A DNA stretch of 64,000 bases from Bradyrhizobium sp. LTSP885. Its GTDB lineage: Bacteria; Pseudomonadota; Alphaproteobacteria; Rhizobiales; Xanthobacteraceae. The stretch lies in contig NZ_JYMT01000004.1 of NCBI RefSeq assembly GCF_000938305.1, positions 1 to 64,000 of the forward strand, given 5' to 3'. Shown here in pieces: positions 18,273 to 27,234 of this stretch. Every line of letters starts with the position of its first letter. Within the stretch, counting starts at the first letter, position 1. The notes beneath the pieces are model-generated. The model was given only the letters and a program-made list of their open reading frames with translations, was not told the origin of the DNA and ran no database searches. Both the position numbers and the translations under genes were made by a program.

Positions 18273-19775
18273 GTGAAGCGACCGCGGAAGCGCGCTGCGA
18301 GCGTCGCTGTCATCGATATCGGCTCGAACTCGGTCCGTCTCGTCGTGTACGAGGCGATGGCACGCAATCTCGTCACCATCTTCAACGAGAAGGCGCTGTG
18401 CGGGCTTGGCCGCGAGGTCCAGAGCACCGGCCTGCTCGCGACCGATGCCGTCAACAAGGCGCTCACCGCGCTTCGTCGCTTTCGGGCACTGTGCAAGATC
18501 CAGCAAGTCGGCCGCGTCTATGCGATCGCGACCGCGGCCTGCCGCGATGCCAAGAACGGCGCGGATTTCATCGCCCAGGCCGAACGCATCTGCGGCGCGA
18601 AAATCGAGATTCTCTCGGGGCCGCGTGAAGCAAAGCTGTCGGCGCTCGGCGTCGTCTCCGGCGTGCACAACCCGAACGGCATCGTCGGCGATCTCGGCGG
18701 CGGCTCGCTCGAACTGATCGACGTAAGAGGCAATCGCGTGCGCAGCGGCGTGACGTTGCCGCTCGGCAGCCTTGCGCTGCAGGACCTCTCGCACAAATCG
18801 CTCAAGCGGGCGGAACGTATCGTCAAGAACGAGTTGCTCGGCGTCGCCCAGCTCAAGGCCGGCCGTGGCCGCACCTTCTATGCGGTCGGCGGCACCTGGC
18901 GCGCGCTGGCGCGCATCCACATCATCCAGAGCGGCTATCCGCTCAAGGTGATGCACGGCTATTCGCTTCCGGCCGCCGAGGTGCTCGACTTCGCGCAGCG
19001 GCTGCGGCGGCTCGCGGCCACCAATATGCTGGCCAACATCGAGGCGGTCGCCGACGCCCGGCGGCCGCTGCTGACCTATGCCGCGCTGGTGCTCGAATAC
19101 ATCATCCGCGTCGCGCAGCCGAAGACCATCGTGTTCTCGACCTTCGGTGTGCGCGAAGGTCTGCTGTACGAAATGCTGCCGCAGACCGAGCGTGCCAAGG
19201 ACGGCCTGGTCTGTGCCGCGCAGAACCTCAACGAATTGCTGTCGCGCTCGGGCCGTCACGCCCAGGAGCTGAGCGCGTGGACCGACCGGTTGGTCCGCGT
19301 CGTGAAGCTGCGCGAGACCGCGGACGATCGCCGGCTGCGCCACGTCGCTTGCCTCCTGTCCGACATCGGCTGGCGGGTGCATCCCGATCACCGCGGCGAG
19401 GAAACCCTCAGCCTGATCATGAACGGAAATTTCGGTTCGATCACGCACCAGGGCCGCGCCTTCGTCGCGCTCTCGGTGTTCTATCGCTACGCGGGACTGA
19501 GCGAGGGAAACGAGCCGCCGCTGCAGATCCGCGCGCTGGTGACGCCGGCGATGAACGAGCGCGCCCGCGTGCTCGGCGCCGCGTTCCGCGTCGCCCACCT
19601 GATCTCGGCGGCCCGTACCGGCGTGCTGCCGGCAACCCATTTCCGGACCCAGGGCCGCAAGCTGATGCTGGTGTTCGAGCACCGGATGGTCGATCTCGTC
19701 GCCGACCGCGTCGGCAGCCGCTTCAAGCAATTAGCGCGGCTGGTTGGGCGCGCCGGCTCGATCGTGCGGCGCTAA
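18273..19775 (+). CDS. ppx: Exopolyphosphatase (Ppx/GppA family)
   Basis: Releases terminal phosphate from polyphosphate, or hydrolyses pppGpp in some homologues. 500 aa. The actin-like ATPase core carries 'VIDIGSNSVRLVVYEAM' (phosphate 1), 'GDLGGGSLELIDV' (phosphate 2) and 'FSTFGVREGLLYEML'. A C-terminal HD-like region includes 'HVACLLSDIGWRVHPDHRGEE'. Start GTG at 18273, after AAGGGA. Same operon as ppk1. Confidence 0.93.
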   Translation: MKRPRKRAASVAVIDIGSNSVRLVVYEAMARNLVTIFNEKALCGLGREVQSTGLLATDAVNKALTALRRFRALCKIQQVGRVYAIATAACRDAKNGADFIAQAERICGAKIEILSGPREAKLSALGVVSGVHNPNGIVGDLGGGSLELIDVRGNRVRSGVTLPLGSLALQDLSHKSLKRAERIVKNELLGVAQLKAGRGRTFYAVGGTWRALARIHIIQSGYPLKVMHGYSLPAAEVLDFAQRLRRLAATNMLANIEAVADARRPLLTYAALVLEYIIRVAQPKTIVFSTFGVREGLLYEMLPQTERAKDGLVCAAQNLNELLSRSGRHAQELSAWTDRLVRVVKLRETADDRRLRHVACLLSDIGWRVHPDHRGEETLSLIMNGNFGSITHQGRAFVALSVFYRYAGLSEGNEPPLQIRALVTPAMNERARVLGAAFRVAHLISAARTGVLPATHFRTQGRKLMLVFEHRMVDLVADRVGSRFKQLARLVGRAGSIVRR

Positions 19776-19785
19776 CCGGCCGCGG

Positions 19786-20625
19786 TCACGCCGCGTTCGC
19801 AGCGTGCTTGGCCTTGCGTAGCGCGTGGCGGCGCCAGATCGACCCTGCGATCAGCACCACGATGACGCCGAGCACGCCGAACAGCATTTCGCCGCCGCTG
19901 CCGCCATGGGCGAACTGCGGTGTCACGCCTGCAGACGCCAGCCAGGAATCGAGCCTGGCACCGAGCGGGCCAGCGAACAGCGCGTCGAGCTTCGGATGCA
20001 CGGCCGGATCGGTCGCGATGACGTCGCCCGCGATCCAACCGAGCAGCGCGGCACCGGCCCAGACCAGAAGCGGCAATTTGTTGAGCAGCGCCATGATCAG
20101 CGCGGCGCCGGCGACGATCAGCGGAACGCTGATCGCAAGTCCGAGCACCAGGAGCGGCACGCTGCCATTGGCGGCGGCCGCCACCGCGATCACGTTGTCG
20201 AGGCTCATCACGATGTCGGCGACGACGACGATCTGCACCGCCGCCCACAAATGCGAGGCCGCATCGACGCTGTCTTCGTCCTCCTGCTCCGGCACCAGCA
20301 GCTTGGCGGCGATCACGATCAGCGCCAGTCCGCCGACGAGCTTCAGATAAGGCAGCTCCATCAGGCTGGCGACGATGCCGGTGAAGATGACGCGCAGCAG
20401 CACCGCTGCGGCCGCGCCGAAGGTCATGCCCCACAGGCGCTGGCGCGGCGCCAGACCGCGGCAGGCAAGCGCGATCACGAGCGCGTTGTCGCCCGACAGC
20501 AGGACATTGATCCAGATGATCTTGCCGACGGCGACCCAGAAGGTCGGCGTCGCCATCTCGTCCTTGAACTGGCTAAAGAACACGCCGAGGTGCGCGGGAT
20601 CGAAGATCTGCCACAACCAGTCCAC
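19786..20625 (-). CDS. TerC/YjbE-type integral membrane protein
   Basis: 279 aa with about seven membrane spans. Two family signature stretches are present: 'VLLSGDNALVIALACRGL' near the N-terminus and 'ADIVMSLDNVIAVAAAA' in the middle, each with the conserved acidic residue in a membrane helix. An acidic loop EQEDEDSVD lies between them. Family members export manganese or other metals, some during protein secretion. The start is GTG at 20625. It ends 10 bp from the convergent ppx. Confidence 0.85.
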   Translation of the reverse strand: MDWLWQIFDPAHLGVFFSQFKDEMATPTFWVAVGKIIWINVLLSGDNALVIALACRGLAPRQRLWGMTFGAAAAVLLRVIFTGIVASLMELPYLKLVGGLALIVIAAKLLVPEQEDEDSVDAASHLWAAVQIVVVADIVMSLDNVIAVAAAANGSVPLLVLGLAISVPLIVAGAALIMALLNKLPLLVWAGAALLGWIAGDVIATDPAVHPKLDALFAGPLGARLDSWLASAGVTPQFAHGGSGGEMLFGVLGVIVVLIAGSIWRRHALRKAKHAANAA

Positions 20626-20681
20626 AGCGAATCCTATTCGGCCTAGCGGCCGCCCCCTGGCGGCGATCGCGCGCCGCTCCC

Positions 20682-20722
20682 CTGGTCTATCTGGGCACGG
20701 TCCCTTCGGAAGACCAGTGCCC
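20682..20722 (-). other. Alternative RNA hairpins between ndk and the terC-like gene
   Basis: On the minus strand GGGCAC-T-GGTC...GACC-GTGCCC (20722-20693) forms a strong hairpin just after the ndk stop. CTGGTCT (20717-20711) can instead pair with AGACCAG (20688-20682) further downstream, which would open the inner part of the first hairpin or make an H-type pseudoknot with the GGGCAC/GTGCCC stem. No U-run follows. Confidence 0.4.
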
Positions 20723-20739
20723 GCCTTCCGGATCGTGCG

Positions 20740-21162
20740 TTAGCCGACGATTTCGTTGCCGGAGAAGAACTGCGCGATCTCGATCGCCGCAGTCTCTGCC
20801 GCGTCCGAACCATGCGCCGAGTTCTCGCCGATCGATTTTGCATAGAGCTTGCGGATCGTGCCCTCGGCCGCCTTCGACGGATCGGTCGCACCCATCGCGT
20901 CGCGATACTTGAGGACGGCGCCCTCACCTTCGAGCACCTGGACCACGACCGGGCCCGAGGTCATGAAGTCGACCAGTTCGCCAAAGAACGGGCGCGCCTT
21001 GTGGACCGCATAGAAGGTCTCGGCCTGTTCGCGGGTCATGCGGATGCGCTTCTGCGCCACGATCCGCAGTCCCGCCTTCTCGATAACAGCGTTGACCGCA
21101 CCGGTCAGGTTGCGCTCGGTGGCATCGGGCTTGATGATCGAAAAGGTGCGTTCAATCGCCAT
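20740..21162 (-). CDS. ndk: Nucleoside diphosphate kinase
   Basis: Transfers the gamma phosphate of ATP to NDPs and dNDPs through a phosphohistidine. 140 aa, typical length. It has '[16 protein letters not shown]' at the N-terminus, '[15 protein letters not shown]' in the middle and the active-site histidine in '[12 protein letters not shown]'. The terC-like gene follows 114 bp downstream on the same strand. Confidence 0.97.
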   Translation of the reverse strand: MAIERTFSIIKPDATERNLTGAVNAVIEKAGLRIVAQKRIRMTREQAETFYAVHKARPFFGELVDFMTSGPVVVQVLEGEGAVLKYRDAMGATDPSKAAEGTIRKLYAKSIGENSAHGSDAAETAAIEIAQFFSGNEIVG

Positions 21163-21509
21163 GATTTCGTCCTTGCAAAGGGTGGTTGGGAGTTGCCGGG
21201 GCTTATATCGGCGCGATGGAGTAACGGCAAGCGACCCTGTGACGCGTTAGCCATTAGTTTTGACGCGTTCTCGTGACGAATCCGGCGTGGCAGCGGCAGC
21301 GGCCGGGCTCCCGCCCCGGCCAAATTACGACGATTTCACGAAGGTGAACCCATTCTGTCAACGCCGTGCCGCTGGCGTTCAGCTGCAGCCGCTTTGGCTC
21401 TGCATCGATCGGACGCCTTGCTGCCCCTTCCGCAAGCCGCACAGGACGTCTCGGGAAACGATGTCACCGCGGGCGCCTCGATGCGCGCCCAAACCTCGAG
21501 GAGACGATC
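21163..21509. other. Divergent intergenic region
   Basis: 347 bp between ndk (minus strand) and the small secreted-protein gene (plus strand). It must hold both promoters. I found no clear -35/-10 pair, repeat or small gene with a ribosome site; open frames across it lack support. Confidence 0.4.
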
Positions 21510-21779
21510 ATGTTACGCAAACTCTCGCTTGCTGCGATTGCCGCCATTTCACTGGGTGCAGCAGCGCTTGCCCCGACCTCCGCCTCTGCCTGGGGTGGCT
21601 GGCATGGTGGTGGTGGCTGGCACGGTGGCTGGCACGGCGGTTGGGGCGGCCCGCGCTTCTTCGCCGGAGGTCCCGCCTATTACGGCGGCTACGGATATGG
21701 CTCTGGCGGCTGCTACGTGCGGCGCGTGGTCCCGACCCCCTGGGGCCCCCGCTGGCGGCTGATCAACCGCTGCTACTGA
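21510..21779 (+). CDS. Small secreted Gly/Trp/His/Tyr-rich protein
   Basis: 89 aa. The signal peptide MLRKLSLAAIAAISLGAAAL runs to APTSASA with likely cleavage after it. The mature part opens with tandem GGWHG units (WGGWHGGGGWHGGWHGGWGG) and ends with 'CYVRRVVPTPWGPRWRLINRCY', where two cysteines could form a disulfide. GAGGAG precedes the ATG. I recognise the type as a common small exported protein of Bradyrhizobium and relatives; its function is unknown. The histidines suggest metal binding, as inference. A strong terminator follows. Confidence 0.75.
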   Translation: MLRKLSLAAIAAISLGAAALAPTSASAWGGWHGGGGWHGGWHGGWGGPRFFAGGPAYYGGYGYGSGGCYVRRVVPTPWGPRWRLINRCY

Positions 21780-21805
21780 TTTGACGACCCTCCCCTGACT
21801 TCAAC

Positions 21806-21836
21806 AGCCCCGGCCATCGCGCCGGGGCTTTTTTTT
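21806..21836 (+). terminator. Rho-independent terminator
   Basis: AGCCCCGGC (21806-21814), loop CATCGC and GCCGGGGCT (21821-21829) form a perfect 9-bp stem followed by a run of eight T (21829-21836). It closes the Gly/Trp-rich secreted-protein transcript. Confidence 0.92.
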
Positions 21837-22008
21837 GCTCCGGAACCTGTCGCTACACGCGGCGACCGCTGCTTCAGGGCGATGCATGATAGCTCCGCAA
21901 CCGGAAACCAAACTCGGGCTCGCGACTTGATATGTCACAGATTGACTAAATGCCGCGAGGTGGAACTCGCCACGAGAAATGCTCAAAAACCTGCCCGAGA
22001 GAAATGCC

Positions 22009-22185
22009 ATGACGATCACCCAGGCCAACAGCGATTTCGACCAGATCGATCACAAGACGAGTCGCCAGATCTGCGATGCCGTTGGTGAACGGCTGCAACA
22101 AAACATGCGCGCGGAGGCTTCGCTTTCACCACGTCTACAGCAGCTCGTGGACGAAATGCGCCGACGCGAGCAGGATCGCCGTTAG
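22009..22185 (+). CDS. Small helical protein, weakly NepR-like
   Basis: 58 aa: MTITQANSDFDQIDHKTSRQ, then ICDAVGERLQQNMRAEASLS and PRLQQLVDEMRRREQDRR. It is soluble, mostly helical, without cysteines beyond one. The pattern G-x2-L...P-x-L-x2-L-x2-[ML] recalls the core of NepR anti-sigma factors of the general stress response, but the usual E-P-[VI]-P signature is not clear and no PhyR or EcfG gene is adjacent, so I do not assign it. The ATG follows GAGAGAAATGCC. Confidence 0.6.
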   Translation: MTITQANSDFDQIDHKTSRQICDAVGERLQQNMRAEASLSPRLQQLVDEMRRREQDRR

Positions 22186-22319
22186 ATTCCGCTGTTAGAT
22201 CCCTTGGGGCCGATACCGGGCCCAAGATGCATTTCCCGAGGCGCGCCGGGACAGGCTTTCGGAGCAGATTTTACACTTAGACGGGTTGCGTTTGGCGGCG
22301 GGTCCGGTGACAACGCTGC

Positions 22320-24182
22320 ATGCTCACCATCACCGACATCTCGGTCCGGATCGCCGGAAGGCTGCTGATCGATCACAGTTCCGTGCAGATCGTACCCGGC
22401 GCGCGCGTCGGATTTGTCGGCCGCAACGGGGTCGGCAAGTCGACGCTGTTTCATGCCATCCGTGGCGACCTCCCGACCGAAAACGGCAGCATCGCGATCC
22501 CGCCGCGCTGGCGGATCGGCAGCCTCGCACAGGAAGCGCCCGATGGTCCCGAGAGCCTGATCAACGTCGTGCTGAGGGCCGATCTCGAGCGCGACGCTTT
22601 GTTGCGCGAGGCCGAGAGCGCGCAGGATCCGCACCGGATCGCCGAAATCCAAACCCGGCTGATCGACATCGACGCCCACTCGGCTCCGGCCCGCGCCGCC
22701 GCGATCCTCTCAGGCCTCGGGTTCTCGACGACCGACCAGGCGCGTCCCTGCGCCGAATTTTCCGGCGGCTGGCGCATGCGCGTCGCGCTCGCGGCGACGC
22801 TGTTCTCGGCGCCCGATCTGCTGCTGTTGGACGAGCCCACCAACTATCTCGATCTCGAAGGCACGCTGTGGCTGGAGAATCACCTCGCCAACTATCCGCG
22901 CACGGTGATCGTCATCAGCCACGACCGCGACCTGCTGGATACCTCGGTCGATCAGATCCTGCACCTCGATCGCGGCAAACTGACGCTCTACAAGGGCACC
23001 TATTCCTCGTTCGAGGAGCAGCGCGCATCACGCGACATGCTCGATGCCAAGCATGCCAAGCGGCAGGCCGATGAGCGCAAGCGGCTGCAGGCCTTTGTCG
23101 ACCGGTTCAAGGCCAAGGCCTCAAAGGCGCGGCAGGCCCAGTCACGCGTGAAAATGCTGGAGCGGATGAAGCCGGTCACTGCTCTCGTGACGCAGGACGT
23201 CCGCGAGATTTCGTTCCCGACGCCCGAGAAACTGCTGTCGCCTCCGATCATCGCGGTGGATGACGTCTCGGTCGGCTACGAGGCAAGCAAGCCCGTGCTC
23301 AATCGCGTGACGCTGCGCATCGATTCCGACGATCGCATCGCGCTGCTCGGTGCCAACGGCAACGGCAAGTCGACGCTGGTCAAGCTGCTGGCGGGCAAGC
23401 TGGCGCCGTTCTCGGGCAGGGTCACGCGCGCCGACAAATTGTCGGTCGGCTATTTCGCCCAGCATCAGGTCGATGAGCTCAATCTCGATGGCTCGCCTTA
23501 TGACCATATCCGCAAGCTGATGCCGGAAGCGCCCGAGAGCAAGGTCCGCGGCCGGGTCGGTGCGATCGGCTTTTCCGGAAAAGCCGGAGACACCAAGGTG
23601 CAGAGCCTCTCAGGCGGCGAGAAGGCACGGCTGCTGCTCGGGCTTGCGACTTTCTTTGGCCCGAACATGATCATCCTGGACGAACCGACCAACCATCTCG
23701 ACATCGACAGCCGCGCCGCGCTGGCGGAGGCCATCAATGATTTTCCCGGCGCCATCATCATGGTCTCGCACGACCGCTATCTGATCGAGGCCTGCGCCGA
23801 TCAGCTTTGGATCGTCGCCAACCAGGCCGTGACGGCATATGACGGCGATCTTGACGACTACCGGAAGATGGTCCTGTCGGCCAGTGGCAGCCGGCCGGCC
23901 TCCCGCGAACGTATCAAGGAGGCTGCAAAGCCCGAGCGCAGCAAGAGCGAAAGGCGCGCTTCGCCCAAACAGCGGATCACGCAGGCGGAGGCCGAGATCG
24001 AGCGCATCAACGGCATCATCACCAAGATCGACACCGCGCTTGCGCTACCCGATATCTTCACGCGCGATCCCAAGCAGGCGGCACAACTCACCAAGGCACG
24101 CGCCGGCGCTGAAAGCGCGTTGCAGCGCGCCGAGCAAGAGTGGCTGGAGGCCAGCGCCGAATTTGATGAGGCACCGAATTAG
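22320..24182 (+). CDS. ABC-F family ATPase
   Basis: 620-aa protein with two fused ABC ATPase domains and no membrane part. Domain 1 (about 1-240) has Walker A 'GRNGVGKST', signature 'EFSGGWRMRVALA' and Walker B 'LLLLDEPTNYLD'. Then comes the charged linker (about 240-310). Domain 2 (about 315-530) has 'GANGNGKST', 'LSGGEKARLLLGLATF' and 'MIILDEPTNHLD'. The C-terminus (540-620) is a coiled coil. ABC-F proteins act on ribosomes (translation factors or antibiotic protection). The coiled-coil tail resembles Uup/YheS types more than EttA. The exact subfamily is open. Confidence 0.92.
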   Translation: MLTITDISVRIAGRLLIDHSSVQIVPGARVGFVGRNGVGKSTLFHAIRGDLPTENGSIAIPPRWRIGSLAQEAPDGPESLINVVLRADLERDALLREAESAQDPHRIAEIQTRLIDIDAHSAPARAAAILSGLGFSTTDQARPCAEFSGGWRMRVALAATLFSAPDLLLLDEPTNYLDLEGTLWLENHLANYPRTVIVISHDRDLLDTSVDQILHLDRGKLTLYKGTYSSFEEQRASRDMLDAKHAKRQADERKRLQAFVDRFKAKASKARQAQSRVKMLERMKPVTALVTQDVREISFPTPEKLLSPPIIAVDDVSVGYEASKPVLNRVTLRIDSDDRIALLGANGNGKSTLVKLLAGKLAPFSGRVTRADKLSVGYFAQHQVDELNLDGSPYDHIRKLMPEAPESKVRGRVGAIGFSGKAGDTKVQSLSGGEKARLLLGLATFFGPNMIILDEPTNHLDIDSRAALAEAINDFPGAIIMVSHDRYLIEACADQLWIVANQAVTAYDGDLDDYRKMVLSASGSRPASRERIKEAAKPERSKSERRASPKQRITQAEAEIERINGIITKIDTALALPDIFTRDPKQAAQLTKARAGAESALQRAEQEWLEASAEFDEAPN

Positions 24183-24228
24183 GAAGCGGCGAGGAAGCGG
24201 CGAATCGTGACGTCGCCCTGTTCTCGCC

Positions 24229-24813
24229 TCAACCGTTTGAGGTTGCCGCAGGCTTGGCCGCTGCCGGCTTTTTCTTCCTCGGCTTTGCGACCTTTGGCTC
24301 CGGCGCAGCATCCGGACCACGCTCGACCGACGTCAGCCGACCGCCGGTGAAGGTGTAAATGCCGGCGCGCGGCCCGCGCGACCAGGTCACGACCGCGACG
24401 CGGTCGCCACGTGGGCCGCTGGACATGTTCACGCTGTCAGGTGCACCGATGCCGCGTACGACATCGCACTCGGTATGACCGAGCGCGACGGTCCCGCCCA
24501 TCGGCTGGGGCGCTGGCGCACCCGCGGCGCCATCTGCAAGTGCGTTCGCATCGGTGGCACCGGGGGGTGGTGCCATGCCCGGACAGCCCCCGTCGGCACT
24601 GACGAGGTCGTCGTTGGTCACCGGCTTATCGGGTGTCAGCGGCGGGGATTCGATCGAGATGTTGCGAATGAACACCCGGCTCGGACGCGAAAACCAATCC
24701 GCATCGCGCGAGAAAATGTCGGACGCGCCCGAGCAGCCGGCCAGGCCGGGCGCAAGCACGAGCAGCGCCAGCAGCGACTTTCGACTGAATGTTCCGTCCC
24801 GCACGATCGACAA
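24229..24813 (-). CDS. Putative outer-membrane lipoprotein
   Basis: 194 aa. The N-terminus has a signal with lipobox LAGC (LLALLVLAPGLAGCSGASD). The middle is proline/alanine-rich. 'GHTECDVVRGIGAPDSVNM' and 'VVTWSRGPRAGIYTFTGGRL' resemble the small BamE/SmpA-like fold in which a helix precedes a beta sheet; that link is tentative. The tail is rich in lysine, alanine and proline. The start is TTG (24813) or GTG (24804), both near AGGAG. Confidence 0.65.
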   Translation of the reverse strand: MSIVRDGTFSRKSLLALLVLAPGLAGCSGASDIFSRDADWFSRPSRVFIRNISIESPPLTPDKPVTNDDLVSADGGCPGMAPPPGATDANALADGAAGAPAPQPMGGTVALGHTECDVVRGIGAPDSVNMSSGPRGDRVAVVTWSRGPRAGIYTFTGGRLTSVERGPDAAPEPKVAKPRKKKPAAAKPAATSNG

Positions 24814-24915
24814 GGCTCCTACCCTTATGCGTAAGGGGTTGTCCGAACATCACTTTGCGGCATGACCGTGGCCCGCCGCAAGAAACCTCGAATTATCATT
24901 AATTGCCTGATATCG

Positions 24916-25368
24916 CTATTGGCGCCGCTGCCATCGCCCCCGCTCGTCGGCCTGCCAGTAGGTGACCTCGAAGCCCCGCGCTTTGCAAGCGGCCCAGTTC
25001 TCCCGCGCCGCGGCGACCGCATCCGGATCGTCGCCATTGAACACGAGAACCACCCGCTCATAGCTGTCGCAGTCGGCCGGCAACGCCGCATTTTCAATCA
25101 GGAACCGGACATTGGCCCGGTTCGGATTCCCCTCCTCGATCGACAGGATGATCGGCTGGTCCTGCGCGTCGCCGACGCGCCAGATCGCGTGCGGCAGGAA
25201 CGAATCGTCGCTGTAGGTCCATAAATGCGCATCGAGCGTCTCGGCGCGCTCCTGCGATGTCGATTGCACGACCACGCGCCAGCCGCGCTCGAGCGACTTC
25301 TCGAGCAGCGGCGGCAGCACGCTTTCCAGCGTCATGTTCTGCAGATGGTAGAACAGAACCTCGGTCAT
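24916..25368 (-). CDS. holC: DNA polymerase III chi subunit
   Basis: 150 aa. It links the clamp loader to single-stranded DNA-binding protein in the replisome. Typical marks are the start 'EVLFYHLQNMTLESVLPPLL', 'RGWRVVVQSTSQERAETLDAHLW' and 'SFLPHAIW', where the tryptophan is usually conserved. It lies 15 bp downstream of pepA on the same strand, a pairing also seen in many proteobacteria. Confidence 0.92.
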   Translation of the reverse strand: MTEVLFYHLQNMTLESVLPPLLEKSLERGWRVVVQSTSQERAETLDAHLWTYSDDSFLPHAIWRVGDAQDQPIILSIEEGNPNRANVRFLIENAALPADCDSYERVVLVFNGDDPDAVAAARENWAACKARGFEVTYWQADERGRWQRRQ

Positions 25369-25383
25369 GCGGGGTCAGCCGCC

Positions 25384-26886
25384 TCACTTCTTCGATTCAT
25401 AATACTCCGAGACGAGGCGTTCGAGCAGGCGGACGCCATAACCGGAACCCCAGCTCTGGTTGATCTCGGTTTTCGGCGCCCCCATCGCGGTGCCCGCGAT
25501 GTCGAGATGGGCCCACGGCGTGCCGTCAACGAAGCGCTGCAGGAACTGAGCCGCAGTGATCGAGCCGCCGTTGCGCGTGCCGGTGTTCTTCATGTCGGCG
25601 AATTGCGAGTCGATCTGCTTGTCGTATTCGGGACCGAGCGGCATGCGCCAGACTTTCTCACCGGTCTCCAGTCCCACCTTGGCGAGGCGCTCGGAGAGCT
25701 CGTCATTGTTGGAGAACAGCCCGGCGTGATCGGTGCCGAGTGCAACCATGATTGCGCCGGTCAGGGTTGCGAGATCGACCATAAATTTCGGCTTGAACTT
25801 CTTGGCGACGTACCAGAGCACGTCGGCGAGCACCAGGCGTCCTTCGGCGTCGGTGTTGATGATCTCGATGGTCTGGCCGGACATCGAGGTGACGATGTCG
25901 CCGGGACGCTGCGCGTTGCCGTCGGGCATGTTCTCGACGAGGCCGATGGCGCCGACGACGTTGACGCGCGCCTTGCGCGCCGCGAGCGCATGCATCAGCC
26001 CGACCACGCAGGCCGCGCCGCCCATGTCACCCTTCATATCCTCCATGCCGCCCGCCGACTTGATGGAGATGCCGCCGGTGTCGAAGCAGACGCCCTTGCC
26101 GACGAATGCGACCGGCGTCTCGCCCTTCTTGCCGCCGTTCCAGCGCATGATCACGGTGCGGCCGGGTCGGACCGATCCTTGCGCGACGCCGAGCAGCGCG
26201 CCCATGCCGAGCTTGGTCATCGCCTTGACGTCGAGCACCTCGACATTGACGCCGAGCTTGCGGAGCTGGCTGGCGCGACGTGCGAACTCCTCGGGATAGA
26301 GCACGTTCGGCGGCTCGTTGACGAGTTCACGCGCCAGATTGACGCCATCGACGATATGCGCATCGGGCGCAAAGGCCTTTTTCGCAGCCGCGGCATCAGC
26401 CACGGCGACCGAGACATCGGCCCGTACGACGCCGTTCTCGCCGTCCTTTTTCCTGGTCTTGTAACGGTCGAACTTGTAGGCGCGCAGCCGGACACCGGCC
26501 GCGATCGCGGCCGCCTGGTCCGCTGTCATCGGCGCATCGGGCAATTCGGCGATGATGGTCATGGCATGGCTGCCGGCGTTGAGCTTGCCTGATGTCACGC
26601 CGCCGAATTTGAGAAAATCCTTCTCCTTGAGATCGGACGGCTTGCCGGCGCCGATCACGATGAGGCGGTCGGCCTTGATTCCGTCCGGCGCCAGGATGTC
26701 CAGCGCGGCGCCGCTTTTGCCCTTGAACTGATTGGCGGCCGCGGCCCGCTTGATCGTCTCGGAGGCAGTCCCCAGTGCCTTCCGGGTCGCCGTCCCGAGC
26801 TTCAATTGCTCGTCGCAAAACACGACCAGAATGCCGCGAACGGGCGCGGACAGTGGGACAAAGCCGACCTTGACGGTGTCGGACAT
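25384..26886 (-). CDS. pepA: Leucyl aminopeptidase (M17)
   Basis: Cytosolic two-metal aminopeptidase releasing N-terminal residues; some homologues also bind DNA. 500 aa. The N-terminal macro-like domain covers about 1-170 and the catalytic domain about 180-500, with metal ligands in '[20 protein letters not shown]', 'DMGGAACV' and '[14 protein letters not shown]'. The ATG at 26886 has GGAGG 9 bases upstream. First gene of a pepA-holC operon, divergent from lptF. Confidence 0.96.
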   Translation of the reverse strand: MSDTVKVGFVPLSAPVRGILVVFCDEQLKLGTATRKALGTASETIKRAAAANQFKGKSGAALDILAPDGIKADRLIVIGAGKPSDLKEKDFLKFGGVTSGKLNAGSHAMTIIAELPDAPMTADQAAAIAAGVRLRAYKFDRYKTRKKDGENGVVRADVSVAVADAAAAKKAFAPDAHIVDGVNLARELVNEPPNVLYPEEFARRASQLRKLGVNVEVLDVKAMTKLGMGALLGVAQGSVRPGRTVIMRWNGGKKGETPVAFVGKGVCFDTGGISIKSAGGMEDMKGDMGGAACVVGLMHALAARKARVNVVGAIGLVENMPDGNAQRPGDIVTSMSGQTIEIINTDAEGRLVLADVLWYVAKKFKPKFMVDLATLTGAIMVALGTDHAGLFSNNDELSERLAKVGLETGEKVWRMPLGPEYDKQIDSQFADMKNTGTRNGGSITAAQFLQRFVDGTPWAHLDIAGTAMGAPKTEINQSWGSGYGVRLLERLVSEYYESKK

Positions 26887-27234
26887 GGGCAAATCCTCCA
26901 GAATTCAGGGTGTTGCCCGGACCTCGGACGGTCCGGCGGCACTCGGGATGCGTGTTGCGAATGGCGGTCAGAAAGCGATCCGGACCGGGCTCGGCCGCAC
27001 TATGGCCCGCCTGCCGCGCCGCTGCCAAGCGCCAGCGTGGCGGGAAGGCCACAAGGAGGAATAATTAACCATACGTAAAGGATGCCTTGGCTCGGCCATT
27101 TTGTTGACGGATCAAAGGGATGGTAGTGTGAAAGTGAAGCCGGACTGATCTGCGGCTCGACCATAGGGGAACCCGTCTGTCGGGGTTGGTCGAAATCCGT
27201 GCGTTTGGGGGCGCGAGGGGGTCGTGCGGGTGTA
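26887..27234. other. Divergent intergenic region pepA/lptF
   Basis: 348 bp that should contain the promoters of pepA-holC and of the lptF operon. TTGACG at 27104-27109 is a possible -35 element towards lptF, but I found no convincing -10 at standard spacing. AAGGAGGAATAATTAACC near 27054 looks like a ribosome site without a following gene. No small gene is supported. Confidence 0.4.

Noticed and set aside
20626..20739. Manganese riboswitch (yybP-ykoY type) upstream of the terC-like gene
   Set aside because: GGGGAG occurs in the leader, but the following conserved bulge and the second conserved strand are not recognisable.
27061..27070. Small gene after the AAGGAGGAATAATTAACC sequence near 27054
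   Set aside because: No start codon at a suitable distance opens a plausible frame, so the ribosome-site look is likely chance.
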